Assembly (NCBI RefSeq): GCF_005503365.1
Contig: NZ_SCML01000050.1
Coordinates: 1 to 47,055, forward strand
Direction: 5' to 3'
Length of the DNA stretch: 47,055 bases
Origin: Hydrogenophaga sp. 2FB
Lineage (GTDB): Bacteria; Pseudomonadota; Gammaproteobacteria; Burkholderiales; Burkholderiaceae_C
In this document: positions 17,901 through 25,442 of the stretch, piece by piece
Position numbering within the stretch: position 1 is the first letter of the stretch
Layout of the letters: every line of letters begins with the position of its first letter
The notes under the pieces: generated by a model
The model's input: only the letters and a program-made list of their open reading frames with translations
The model's database searches: none
Told to the model about the DNA's origin: nothing
Program-made: the position numbers and the translations under genes

Positions 17901-18645
17901 GCATGCGGGCAACCTGTACGTGAACCGGAACATGGTGGGCGCCGTGGTGGGCGTGCAGCCCTTCGGTGGCGAAGGCCTGTCGGGCACGGGCCCCAAGGCG
18001 GGTGGGCCGCTCTACCTGGTCCGCTTGCTGGCGGCGCGGCCGAAGGACGTGCTGACACGGGCGCTGGAGGCCCAGGACGCCGCCCAACCCGAGAATGGGC
18101 GTTCGCCGCTGCACCGCTTCAGGAACTGGGCCGTCGCGCAGAACAACCACCCGTTGGCCGAGGTGTGCGACGCCCTTCAACGTGCGATGCCCGCACGGAA
18201 TTCGCTGGAGCTGCCGGGGCCGACCGGCGAACGCAACGTCTATTCGCTGGTGCCGCGCACCGCGGTGCTGAGCATCGCCGACGACCCACAGGACCGCCTC
18301 GTGCAGCTGGCGGCGGTGCTGGCGGTGGGCAGCCGCGCGATCTGGCCCGCGCAGGCACAACACCAGCTGGAGCGTCTCCCCGCGGAGTTCCAGGCCTGCG
18401 TGCGGGTCGCCAGCGACCCGTTCAGCCCTGCGGTGGCGTTCGATGCTGTCCTGCTGCATGGCGACCTGTCCCGGCTCGAAGAGATCCAGCAGCAGCTGGC
18501 CCGTCGTGATGGGCCCGTCATCAGCGTGGAGCGCCTGGCGCCCGGTGAGAGCGACGTGCCCCTGGAGCGTCTGGTGGTCGAGCGCGCGCTCAGTGTCAAC
18601 ACAGCAGCGGCGGGCGGCAATGCGTCGCTCATGACGATCGGCTGA
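14911..18645 (+). CDS. putA: Bifunctional proline dehydrogenase / L-glutamate gamma-semialdehyde dehydrogenase PutA
   Basis: A 1244-residue protein oxidising proline to glutamate in two steps. The proline dehydrogenase barrel covers about residues 130-500 (SIKLSALHPRY, RLVKGAYWD, then LVRRLLENGANTSF, which carries the paired substrate Arg). The aldehyde dehydrogenase domain covers about 590-1050, with the NAD-pocket motif SPWNFPLAIF, Glu816 (IAETGGQ) and the nucleophile Cys850 (QRCSALR). A C-terminal domain of roughly 190 residues follows, as in longer type-B PutAs. There is no N-terminal ribbon-helix-helix, so it is not a repressor. ATG 14911 is preferred to the GTG at 14902 because AAAGG lies 7-12 bases upstream. 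Confidence 0.96.
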   Translation: MPTAPTHIPETFFQPSPFGSTLLRRAITTAWRLPEPEAVARVLDAARLAPDAAARVKALASRIADTLRTRKASAGRAGLVQNLLQEYALSSQEGIALMCLAEALLRIPDKATRDDLIRDKISRGQWHSHLGRSPSLFVNAATWGLLITGKLVATHSESGLSSALGRLVGLGGEPLIRKGVDMAMRMMGEQFVTGETIEEALRNASAREKDGFRYSYDMLGEAALTARDAQKYLREYEHAIQAIGKAAAGKGVHEGPGISIKLSALHPRYSRAQYDRVIAELYPILVRLCAMAKRHDIGLNIDAEEADRLELSLDLLEKLSFEPQLQHWSGLGFVVQGYQKRCPYVIDCIIDLARRSQRRLMVRLVKGAYWDTEIKRAQVDGMDGYPVYTRKPYTDAAYIACARKLLAAPDAVYPQFATHNAQTLATIYELADPSRYTPQQYEFQCLHGMGEPLYEQVVGDAAQGKLGRPCRIYAPVGTHETLLAYLVRRLLENGANTSFVNQIADQTIDIDTLVDDPVDIIEAHARAEGAVGLPHPLIPLPKDLFGSQRRNSSGVDLSNDAQLQQLAATFADVRLDAQEARPLLAQDSAGASAEALRNPAHHADIVGTVRSSSGADIELALRSATQGAPRWAGTGPQERARLLEATADHLEGDMPRLMGILIREAGKTAANAVAEVREAVDFLRYYAQAVRTHFDNATHVPLGPVVCISPWNFPLAIFVGQIAASLAAGNVVLAKPAEQTPLIAAEAVRAMWASGIPRDAVQLLPGSGAEVGAALVRDLRVQGVLFTGSTEVARLLQANLAGRVNPRGRAIPLIAETGGQNAMIVDSSALVEQVVGDVVASAFDSAGQRCSALRVLCVQDDAADRVLEMLLGAMAQLRVGDPSRLATDVGPVIDGEAKANIDRHIHAMRAKGHRVHQIAGHSEHALESGTFVLPTLIEIDSLAALQREVFGPVLHFVRYKREELDGLMSQINGTGYGLTMGLHTRIDETIARVVDASHAGNLYVNRNMVGAVVGVQPFGGEGLSGTGPKAGGPLYLVRLLAARPKDVLTRALEAQDAAQPENGRSPLHRFRNWAVAQNNHPLAEVCDALQRAMPARNSLELPGPTGERNVYSLVPRTAVLSIADDPQDRLVQLAAVLAVGSRAIWPAQAQHQLERLPAEFQACVRVASDPFSPAVAFDAVLLHGDLSRLEEIQQQLARRDGPVISVERLAPGESDVPLERLVVERALSVNTAAAGGNASLMTIG

Positions 18646-18654
18646 CCCCGGGTC

Positions 18655-19215
18655 TCACGCGCCCGCCGAAGCGTCGAGCCGACCCACGATGCGCCACAAG
18701 GCCAGCCCCGCGTCCTGCAGCGCGCCGTCGTTCTCGATGCGGTGCGCGCCCGGTGGAGCCACGAACGCCTGTGCGCGTTGCAGCCGGGCTTCGACCTCGT
18801 CGGCGGTCTCGCGACCCCGCCCGAGCAGGCGGTGCCGCACGGTCTCGGGCCGCGCCGTGATGTGCACCACCGTCATGTCCGGATAGGCCTCCAGGGCTTG
18901 CCGCAGGTGGCCGCGCGAGCCGTTGACCAGCACACATCGCCCTTGCCGCAGCGGCGCCAGTTGCCCATGCCGCACGCCATAGCGCAAGCCGTTGGCCTGC
19001 CAGTGCAGCGCAAAGGCGTCGGCCTGCGTCTGCTGTTCAAAGGCGTCGGTGCACAGGGCTTCGTGGTCCTCGCCACCGGCGTTCACCGGGCGCGTCACGG
19101 TGCGCCGCGCGAAATGCACCACGGGTCGGGCGGGCGCGTGCGCCTTCAGCCAGTCCAGCACGCTGTCCTTGCCCACGCCGGAGGGGCCCATCACATACAC
19201 CAGGCGGCGGCTCAT
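18655..19215 (-). CDS. phnN: Ribose 1,5-bisphosphate phosphokinase PhnN
   Basis: A 186-residue guanylate-kinase-like protein. It begins RRLVYVMGPSGVGKDSVLDW; the P-loop GPSGVGKDS with Asp after Lys is characteristic of PhnN. The family phosphorylates ribose 1,5-bisphosphate to PRPP, the final step of C-P lyase ribose salvage. The start at 19215 overlaps the stop of the DUF1045 gene by 4 bp. It ends 9 bp from the convergent putA stop. Confidence 0.92.
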   Translation of the reverse strand: MSRRLVYVMGPSGVGKDSVLDWLKAHAPARPVVHFARRTVTRPVNAGGEDHEALCTDAFEQQTQADAFALHWQANGLRYGVRHGQLAPLRQGRCVLVNGSRGHLRQALEAYPDMTVVHITARPETVRHRLLGRGRETADEVEARLQRAQAFVAPPGAHRIENDGALQDAGLALWRIVGRLDASAGA

Positions 19216-19925
19216 GCGCGCAACGCCTGATGGTCCGCCAGCACGAAGTCCGCGCCGGGCCGGGGCTCGACGAAGACGGCGATGCTGTCGACGCTGCACG
19301 CCGGCAGCGGGTGGAACACGGCCTCGGCGGCGTGCACCAGCGCCGCGCGCTGTGCCTCGCTGCAGGCCTTGAGGCTGCTGGTGAGCGAGAGGTGAAAACG
19401 GAACTGTTGCAGCACCCAGGGGTAGCCCCAGCGCTGCAGCAGCCCGTCCTGCTCGGGCGTGAGCGGCTGCCGCCGGCGGCGCGCCAACTCGTCGGCGTAC
19501 AGCGGTGCGGCCAAGGGTTGCAGCGACGTCACGCAGCGTGCGGCGAGATCATCGGCGCGCCGGTTGTCGCCCTCGGGCCGCAAGGCGAGAAAGTCGCCCA
19601 GCATCGCCACCCGCAGGGGCGGCAAGGTGAAGGGCGCGATGCCGCCGCACAGGCGGTGAAGCTCCTGCAGCACATCGTCCAGCTTCTGGCCTTGTTGCAA
19701 CCGGAACGGCGGCTTGAGCGTGGCATGAAAGCCGTAGCGGCGCGGCTCGGCGGTGAGGTCGCGCAGCAGGTCCGTTGACACGCCGGGCACCTCGCGCAGT
19801 TCGAACGCCGCACCGGTCGCGGCACAACGCCCCAGCCACTGGCTGCCGGCCTGCCACCACACGCTCTGAGGACGTGGCGCGAAATAGACCGCGACACGGT
19901 GCGGCTGTTGCATGTCATTCGCCAT
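19212..19925 (-). CDS. DUF1045 phosphonate-operon protein, 2H phosphoesterase-like
   Basis: A 237-residue protein of the DUF1045 family found in phosphonate operons. It carries the two HxT/S motifs of 2H phosphoesterases: YGFHATLKPPF near residue 64 and FRFHLSLTSS near residue 175. That fold hydrolyses or ligates 2',3'- or 1,2-cyclic phosphates. No phnP is present in the window, so this protein may open the ribosyl 1,2-cyclic phosphate formed by C-P lyase; this is inference. The start overlaps the phnF end by 11 bp; Met5 at 19913 would avoid the overlap. Between phnF and phnN in one operon. Confidence 0.85.
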   Translation of the reverse strand: MANDMQQPHRVAVYFAPRPQSVWWQAGSQWLGRCAATGAAFELREVPGVSTDLLRDLTAEPRRYGFHATLKPPFRLQQGQKLDDVLQELHRLCGGIAPFTLPPLRVAMLGDFLALRPEGDNRRADDLAARCVTSLQPLAAPLYADELARRRRQPLTPEQDGLLQRWGYPWVLQQFRFHLSLTSSLKACSEAQRAALVHAAEAVFHPLPACSVDSIAVFVEPRPGADFVLADHQALRA

Positions 19926-20664
19926 CGTGGTTCACCGTGAGCGTGACGCGATCGCCGGCGAACCAGGTCTCGGCGAGTTCGATCGGCTGGTTGTCGAGGT
20001 CGGTGTTGACCTTGGTCACCAGCAGCACGGGGCGGGTGACCGGCTGGCGCAAGAGCGCGGCGGTCCCGGCGCTGGGCAGGCGCGCGCTGATGCGGCTTTC
20101 GTGGCGCACATAGTCGCTCACGCCGTGCGCCGCGAACGCGGCGGTGATGGACCCGGTCTCGCGCACCACGTCTTCCAGACTCTCGAAACGTGGCAACGGA
20201 AAGTAACGGTCGCTCACGTGCAGCGGCTGCCCGCCGCCTTCGCCGAGGATCTGCAGGTGCAGCAACGCGCTGCGCGCCGCCACCTGCAGCGCGCGCGCCT
20301 GGTCGGCGCTGGCGCGCACGCGCTCGGCCATCAGCACCTGCAGGCCACCGCGCAGACCGGCCTGCGCCAGGTTCTGGCGGTGGCGCGTGCGCTTGCCGAT
20401 GGCGAGGTCCACCGCGAAGTCCTCCACATAGGTGCCGCTGCCTTGCTCGGAACGCAGCAGGCCGCGCTGGCACAGCGCCGCGATCGAGCGGCGGATGGTG
20501 TGCCGGTTCACGCCGAAGGTCTCGGCCAGCGTGTGCTCGGAGGGCAGCCGCTCGCCGGGCGAATACACGCCCTGGCCGATGGCCTGCGCGATCTCGTTGG
20601 CGATGTGTGACCAGAAGCTCTGGCGCGGCGCGGCATCGGAATCCAAAACCAGATTTGTTGTCAT
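19915..20664 (-). CDS. phnF: PhnF, GntR/HutC family regulator of phosphonate genes
   Basis: A 249-residue regulator. Winged helix-turn-helix at about residues 15-85 (YSPGERLPSEHTLAETFGVN, then RHTIRRSIAALCQRGLL), followed by a UTRA effector domain (FESLEDVV, ITAAFAAHGVSDY). The start at 20664 (MTTNLVLDSD) is chosen because longer frames run into phnG. Divergent from phnG with 75 bp between. A PhnF-type site at 20709-20720, and a near copy before phnC, suggest it represses its own gene, the C-P lyase operon and the transporter operon. Confidence 0.92.
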   Translation of the reverse strand: MTTNLVLDSDAAPRQSFWSHIANEIAQAIGQGVYSPGERLPSEHTLAETFGVNRHTIRRSIAALCQRGLLRSEQGSGTYVEDFAVDLAIGKRTRHRQNLAQAGLRGGLQVLMAERVRASADQARALQVAARSALLHLQILGEGGGQPLHVSDRYFPLPRFESLEDVVRETGSITAAFAAHGVSDYVRHESRISARLPSAGTAALLRQPVTRPVLLVTKVNTDLDNQPIELAETWFAGDRVTLTVNHDGE

Positions 20665-20708
20665 GAAAGCTACACAGTGGGTCTCTACGCTCGGGGCTGT
20701 GTTTGAAG

Positions 20709-20720
20709 TTGTATAGACAA
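20709..20720. promoter_or_regulatory. PhnF operator between phnF and phnG
   Basis: TTGTATAGACAA has inverted arms TTGT/ACAA around ATAG. It resembles the GntR/HutC-type TATAGAC site known for PhnF regulators and is repeated with 11 of 12 matches before phnC (26652-26663). It lies 45 bp before phnF and 20 bp before phnG. Confidence 0.7.
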
Positions 20721-20739
20721 TCCACAGAGTACCACCGAC

Positions 20740-21243
20740 ATGTTTCATGCATTTGACAATGCAGCACCGAACCGGCCGATGGGCCGGCAAGCCTGGATGG
20801 GTTTGCTGGCACGCGCGCCGCAGGGTCTGCTGGAGGCCGCGCTTGCGGCCCACGCGCACAGCGATGTGCGCTGGCTGCGCCGGCCCGAAACCGGGCTGAT
20901 GATGGTGCAGGGCCGCGCGGGCGGCACCGGCGAACGTTTCAACCTCGGCGAGGTCACGGTCACGCGCTGCGCTCTGCGCCTGGCCGCGGGCGACGCATCG
21001 GTGGGCGTGGCCTATGTGATGGGCCGCAACCAGCGCCAGGCCCGCCTGGCCGCCGTGGCCGACGCGCTGCTGCAGCAGCCCGCGCACCAGGCCGCGCTGG
21101 AGCTGAGCCTGCTCGAACCCATTCGCGTGCACTTGCGGCACGAGGCCGCGCAGCGGCACGCACGGGCGCAGACCACCAAGGTCGAATTTTTTACCGTGGC
21201 GCGCGAAGCGGGTGCGGGCAACGACGAAGAGGACGACGCATGA
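20740..21243 (+). CDS. phnG: C-P lyase core subunit PhnG
   Basis: A 167-residue PhnG. Family hallmarks: RQAWMGLLARAP near the N-terminus, RRPETGLMMVQGRAGGTGERFN in the middle (given here from its key residues), and KVEFFTVARE near the end. With PhnH, PhnI and PhnJ it forms the core complex that makes ribose-1-phosphonate triphosphate and cleaves the C-P bond. The C-terminus is slightly longer than in E. coli and acidic (NDEEDDA). It overlaps phnH by 4 bp. First gene of the rightward operon. Confidence 0.94.
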   Translation: MFHAFDNAAPNRPMGRQAWMGLLARAPQGLLEAALAAHAHSDVRWLRRPETGLMMVQGRAGGTGERFNLGEVTVTRCALRLAAGDASVGVAYVMGRNQRQARLAAVADALLQQPAHQAALELSLLEPIRVHLRHEAAQRHARAQTTKVEFFTVAREAGAGNDEEDDA

Positions 21244-21866
21244 ACGCCACCGACCTGCAACACATCGTCGGCGGCTTCGAGCACGAAGCCTTCGGCAGCC
21301 AGGCCGCGTTTCGCGCGTCCATGAATGCGTTGTCCTACCCCGGCCGCTGGACCGCCATGCCGATGCACGCCGAGCGGCCACGGCAAGGCCACGGCGCGGC
21401 GGCCGTGCTGCTGCTGTCGCTGCTCGATGCCGACTGCACCGTGTGGCTCTCGCCCACGCTGGCCGCGTCCGACGCCGCGTCGTGGCTGCGCTTTCACACC
21501 GGTTGCCAACGGGTGGCCAACGCGTGCGACGCGCAGTTCGTGTGGGTGGCCAAAGGCGACGCGATGCCCGCGCTCGCCAGCCTGCTCCGCGGCAGCGACA
21601 ACCAGCCCGACCACTCGGCCACCTGCATCCTGGAAGTGCTCGACACGCACGGTGACGCCTGGACGCTCAGCGGCCCCGGCATCCAGGGCACGGCGCTGTT
21701 GTCGGTGCACGGCTTGCCAACCGACTTCGCCGCGCAGTGGTCCCACAACCACGCCAGCTTTCCGCGCGGTGTCGACGTGTTCCTGAGCACGCCCACGCAC
21801 ATCGCCGGCCTGCCGCGCACCACCCGCATCGGCGCAGCCGCGCCGCAACACACCGAGGAGGCCTGA
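21240..21866 (+). CDS. phnH: C-P lyase core subunit PhnH
   Basis: A 208-residue PhnH. The beginning FEHEAFGSQAAFRASMNALS and the NALSYPGRW motif are typical, as is LSGPGIQG in the second half and FPRGVDVFL near the end. PhnH forms a dimer within the PhnGHIJ complex. The start overlaps phnG and the gene ends 2 bp before phnI, so the core genes are translationally coupled. Confidence 0.94.
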   Translation: MNATDLQHIVGGFEHEAFGSQAAFRASMNALSYPGRWTAMPMHAERPRQGHGAAAVLLLSLLDADCTVWLSPTLAASDAASWLRFHTGCQRVANACDAQFVWVAKGDAMPALASLLRGSDNQPDHSATCILEVLDTHGDAWTLSGPGIQGTALLSVHGLPTDFAAQWSHNHASFPRGVDVFLSTPTHIAGLPRTTRIGAAAPQHTEEA

Positions 21867-21868
21867 CC

Positions 21869-22975
21869 ATGTACGTGGCCGTCAAAGGCGGTGAAGCCGC
21901 CATTCTCAACAGCTACAAGCTGCTCGACCAGCAACGCCGCGGCGACACCGCCCAGCCCGAACTGAGCGTCGCGCAGATCCAGACCCAGCTCAAGCTCGCG
22001 GTGGACCGTGTGATGACCGAAGGCTCGGTCTGCGACCCCGAGCTCGCGGCACTCGCCATCAAGCAGGCCAGCGGCGACCTGGTGGAAGCCATCTTCCTGC
22101 TGCGCGCCTACCGCGCCACGCTGCCGCGCCTGGGCAGCACCGAGCCGCTGGACACCGCGCAGATGCAGCTCGACCGCCGCATCTCCGCCACCTTCAAGGA
22201 CCTGCCCGGTGGCCAGGTGCTCGGCCCGACCTACGACTACACGCAGCGCCTGCTCGACTTCACGCTGCTGGCCCAGGCGCAGGGCGCCGACCTCCCGGCG
22301 GGCGACGCGGCATCGCCTCAAGGCGAGTCCGTGCCGCGCGTGGTGGACCTGTTGAACCAGGAGGGTCTGATCGAGCGCCACCCGCGCCCCGAGAGCGACC
22401 CCGCACCGAAGGACCTCACGCGCGAGCCGCTGCGCTTTCCCGCCAGCCGCGCCACGCGCCTGCAAAACCTGGCGCGCGGCGACGAAGGTTTTCTGCTGTC
22501 GATGGCGTACTCGACGCAGCGCGGCTACGCGCACTCGCACCCCTTCGTGGGCGAGCTGCGGCTGGGCCGTGTGGCGCTGGAGGTGGTGCCCGAGGAACTG
22601 AATTTCCCGATCTCCATCGGCGACATCGAGATCACCGAATGCGAGATGGTGAACCAGTTCGCCGGCAGCAAACACGAGCCACCGCAATTCACGCGCGGCT
22701 ACGGCCTGGCCTTCGGGCACAGCGAGCGCAAGGCCATGGCCATGAGCCTGGTCGACCGCGCGCTGCGCGCCGACGAACTGGGCGAGGCCATCGAGTCGCC
22801 CGCGCAGATGCAGGAATTCGTGCTCTCGCACAGCGACAGCCTCGAAGCCTCCGGCTTCGTGCAGCACTTGAAGCTGCCCCATTACGTCGACTTCCAGGCC
22901 GAGCTGGAGCTGGTGCGCAAGATGCGCGCCCAGCCCACCGCGCCCACCCACGACACACAGGAGGAGCGCGCATGA
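21869..22975 (+). CDS. phnI: C-P lyase core subunit PhnI
   Basis: A 368-residue PhnI, the nucleosidase-like subunit that couples phosphonate to the ribose of ATP with release of adenine. Typical segments: MYVAVKGGEAAI at the start, RRISATFKDLPGGQ, LSMAYSTQRGYAHSHPF, and RGYGLAFGHSERKAM near the end. Start ATG 21869 has GAGGAG 8 bases upstream; the upstream in-frame extension lies inside phnH and is rejected. Overlaps phnJ by 4 bp. Confidence 0.95.
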   Translation: MYVAVKGGEAAILNSYKLLDQQRRGDTAQPELSVAQIQTQLKLAVDRVMTEGSVCDPELAALAIKQASGDLVEAIFLLRAYRATLPRLGSTEPLDTAQMQLDRRISATFKDLPGGQVLGPTYDYTQRLLDFTLLAQAQGADLPAGDAASPQGESVPRVVDLLNQEGLIERHPRPESDPAPKDLTREPLRFPASRATRLQNLARGDEGFLLSMAYSTQRGYAHSHPFVGELRLGRVALEVVPEELNFPISIGDIEITECEMVNQFAGSKHEPPQFTRGYGLAFGHSERKAMAMSLVDRALRADELGEAIESPAQMQEFVLSHSDSLEASGFVQHLKLPHYVDFQAELELVRKMRAQPTAPTHDTQEERA

Positions 22976-23871
22976 ACGCCCCGATCGAATCCCCTTTCAT
23001 CGCCGAGACCGAGGCGGCCCACGTCGAGGCCGGCGTGAACTTCGCCTACCTCGACGAACGCACCAAGCGCATGATCCGCCGCGCCATCCTCAAGGCCATC
23101 GCCATTCCCGGCTACCAGGTGCCGTTCGGCTCGCGCGAGATGCCGCTGCCGTATGGCTGGGGCACGGGCGGCATCCAGGTCACGGCGGCCGTGATCGGGC
23201 CCGACGACACGCTCAAGGTGATTGACCAGGGCTCGGACGACACGGTCAACGCGGTCAACATCCGCCGCTTCTTCCAGCGCACCGCGGGTGTGCGGACGAC
23301 CACGCGCACCCCCGAGGCCACGGTGATCCAGACGCGCCACCGTATTCCGGAAATTCCGCTCACCGAAGGGCAGGTCATCGTCTACCAGGTGCCGGTGCCC
23401 GAACCGATGCAGCGGCTGGAGCCGCGCGAGACCGAGACGCGCACGCTGCACGGCCTGGCCGAGTACGGGCTGATGCACGTGAAGCTGTACGAGGACATCG
23501 CGCGCTACGGCCACATCGCCACCACCTACGACTACCCGGTGATGGTGAACCGGCGCTACATCATGGCGCCCTCGCCGATCCCGAAGTTCGACAACCCCAA
23601 GATGCACATGAACCCGGCCCTGCAGCTGTTCGGCGCGGGCCGCGAGAAGCGCATCTACGCGGTGCCGCCTTACACCGAAGTCGAGAGCCTGGGCTTCGAG
23701 GACCACCCGTTCGAGATCCAGAAATGGGACGCCGTCTGCGCGCTCTGCGGCGCGGACGATTCCTTCCTCGACGAGGTGATCACCGACAACGCCGGCCAGC
23801 GCATGCACGTGTGCTCGGACTCCGATTACTGCCAGACGCGGCAGGTCGCTTGCACGAAGGACGTCCAATGA
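22972..23871 (+). CDS. phnJ: C-P lyase catalytic radical-SAM subunit PhnJ
   Basis: A 299-residue PhnJ, the radical SAM enzyme that cleaves the carbon-phosphorus bond of ribose methylphosphonate. The four conserved cysteines are Cys256, Cys259, Cys281 and Cys287, with the same spacing as E. coli Cys241/244/266/272 (three for the 4Fe-4S cluster and one catalytic). The N-terminal half has FAYLDERTKRMIRRAILKA and PYGWGTGGIQVT. The start at 22972 overlaps the phnI stop and follows GGAGGAG. Overlaps phnK by 4 bp. Confidence 0.97.
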   Translation: MNAPIESPFIAETEAAHVEAGVNFAYLDERTKRMIRRAILKAIAIPGYQVPFGSREMPLPYGWGTGGIQVTAAVIGPDDTLKVIDQGSDDTVNAVNIRRFFQRTAGVRTTTRTPEATVIQTRHRIPEIPLTEGQVIVYQVPVPEPMQRLEPRETETRTLHGLAEYGLMHVKLYEDIARYGHIATTYDYPVMVNRRYIMAPSPIPKFDNPKMHMNPALQLFGAGREKRIYAVPPYTEVESLGFEDHPFEIQKWDAVCALCGADDSFLDEVITDNAGQRMHVCSDSDYCQTRQVACTKDVQ

Positions 23872-24665
23872 ACCTGCAGAACCTTCACACCGACCCCACG
23901 CCCCTGCTGCGCGTGCGCAACGTGGCCAAGCGCTACGGCGACCGCGTGGCGCTGCACAGCGCCTCCTTCGACCTCTGGCCCGGCGAGGTGCTCGCCATCG
24001 TCGGCGAATCCGGCTCGGGCAAGAGCACGCTGCTCAACGCGATTGCCGCGCGCAGCCGGCCCGACGCGGGCAGCGTCGAGTTCCTCGGCCGCGACGGCCA
24101 GCTGCAGGACATCCACGCCATGAGCGAAGCGCAGCAGCGCCTGCTCGCGCGCACCGACTGGGGCTTCGTGCACCAGAACCCGGCCGATGGCCTGCGCATG
24201 GACGTGTCGGCCGGCGCCAACGTGGGCGAACGCCTGATGGGCCTGGGCGAGCGCCACTACGGCCGCCTGCGCTGCCAGGCCGAAGAGTGGCTGCAGCGCG
24301 TGGAGATCGACGCCATCCGCATCGACGACGCGCCGCGCACCTTCTCCGGCGGCATGCGCCAGCGCCTGCAGATCGCGCGCAACCTGGTGACGCAACCGCG
24401 CCTGGTGTTCATGGACGAACCCACCTCGGGCCTGGACGTGTCGGTGCAGGCGCGCCTGCTCGACCTGTTGCGCGGCTTGACACAGCAGATGCAGCTCGCG
24501 GTGGTGATCGTCACGCACGACCTCGCCGTGGCCCGCCTGCTGGCACACCGCATGGCGGTGATGCAGCGCGGCGAGATCGTCGAGACCGGCCTGACCGACC
24601 AGGTGCTCGACGACCCGCAACACCCCTACACCCAGCTTCTTGTTTCTTCGGTACTGCAACCATGA
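23868..24665 (+). CDS. phnK: C-P lyase ABC-type ATPase PhnK
   Basis: A 265-residue ABC protein. Walker A GESGSGKST, signature FSGGMRQRLQ, Walker B LVFMDEPTSGLD and switch VTHDLAV. PhnK docks on the core complex rather than on a membrane permease. It overlaps both phnJ and phnL by 4 bp. The C-terminal QHPYTQLLVSSVL is shared with oligopeptide-type ATPases, to which PhnK is related. Confidence 0.95.
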   Translation: MNLQNLHTDPTPLLRVRNVAKRYGDRVALHSASFDLWPGEVLAIVGESGSGKSTLLNAIAARSRPDAGSVEFLGRDGQLQDIHAMSEAQQRLLARTDWGFVHQNPADGLRMDVSAGANVGERLMGLGERHYGRLRCQAEEWLQRVEIDAIRIDDAPRTFSGGMRQRLQIARNLVTQPRLVFMDEPTSGLDVSVQARLLDLLRGLTQQMQLAVVIVTHDLAVARLLAHRMAVMQRGEIVETGLTDQVLDDPQHPYTQLLVSSVLQP

Positions 24666-25378
24666 ACACCGCCGCACTTCAATTCCAGGGGGTGAGCAAG
24701 AGCTTTACCCTGCACCACCAGCACGGCGCCGAACTGCGCGTGCTGCAAGCCGTCGACCTGCGCGTCGACCCGGGCGAATGCGTGGTGCTCGATGGCCCTT
24801 CGGGCATGGGCAAGAGCACGCTGCTCAAGCTGGTCTACGCCAACTACCGCGCCAGCAGCGGCCAGATCACCGTGAACGCACCGCAGCGCGACGCGATCGA
24901 CGTGACCACCGCCACACCCCGTGCGCTGGTGCAGATGCGGCGCCACACCGTGGGCTACGTGAGCCAGTTCCTGCGCGTGATCCCGCGCGTGTCCGCGCTC
25001 GACGTGGTGGCCGAGCCCTTGCTCGAAGACGCTGCCGACGACGCGGCGCGCGATACCGCGCGGGAGCAGGCGCGCCAGTGGCTGCAGCGCCTCCGCATTC
25101 CCGAACGGCTGTGGCAGCTGCCACCCGCCACTTTCTCGGGTGGTGAGCAGCAGCGCATCAACATCGCACGCAACATGATCAAGCCGCGCCCGGTGCTGCT
25201 GCTCGACGAGCCCACGGCCTCGCTCGATGCGGCCAACACCCAGACCGTGATCGAGCTGATCCGCGAAGCGGTGGCGCGCGGCGCCGCCGTGATGGGCATC
25301 TTCCACGACGCCCATGTGGGCGACGCCGTGGCCACCCGCCGCGTCAACGTGGCCGAATTTCGGGGAGTTCGCGCATGA
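24662..25378 (+). CDS. phnL: C-P lyase ABC-type ATPase PhnL
   Basis: A 238-residue ABC protein. Walker A GPSGMGKST, signature FSGGEQQRIN, Walker B VLLLDEPTASLD. The segment SQFLRVIPRVSALDVVAEPL is typical of PhnL. It acts with PhnG, H and I in nucleoside displacement by phosphonate. The gene ends exactly where the roughly 70-bp repeat element begins (25373), so its stop codon is within the element. Confidence 0.95.
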   Translation: MNTAALQFQGVSKSFTLHHQHGAELRVLQAVDLRVDPGECVVLDGPSGMGKSTLLKLVYANYRASSGQITVNAPQRDAIDVTTATPRALVQMRRHTVGYVSQFLRVIPRVSALDVVAEPLLEDAADDAARDTAREQARQWLQRLRIPERLWQLPPATFSGGEQQRINIARNMIKPRPVLLLDEPTASLDAANTQTVIELIREAVARGAAVMGIFHDAHVGDAVATRRVNVAEFRGVRA

Positions 25379-25442
25379 GCGCCGCACGGCCGTTCCGAAG
25401 GCGCTCAGTCCCGCAGCGCATCGCGCGGAGGGTAGTCCAATG
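25373..25442 (+). repeat. Intergenic stop-to-start repeat element, copy A (phnL/phnM)
   Basis: The stretch from GCATGAG (last codon and stop of phnL) to the ATG of phnM is nearly identical to 43118-43188: two C/T changes, one 1-base indel and A/G at the start codon. It contains GGAGGG (25427-25432) 7 bases before the ATG. Two alternative stems are possible: GAGCGCC (25377-25383) with GGCGCTC (25400-25406), or GCGCT (25401-25405) with AGCGC (25415-25419). The two use the same GCGCT strand. Confidence 0.85.

Noticed and set aside
20656..20676. TTGTCATGAAAGCTACAC as a Pho box for phnF
   Set aside because: Overlaps the phnF start codon and the second half-site matches poorly.
25314..25439. Extended PhnM N-terminus including KALSPAAHRAEGSP
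   Set aside because: The stretch is repeated before the unrelated CaiB gene and carries the Shine-Dalgarno, so it is an intergenic element, not PhnM protein.
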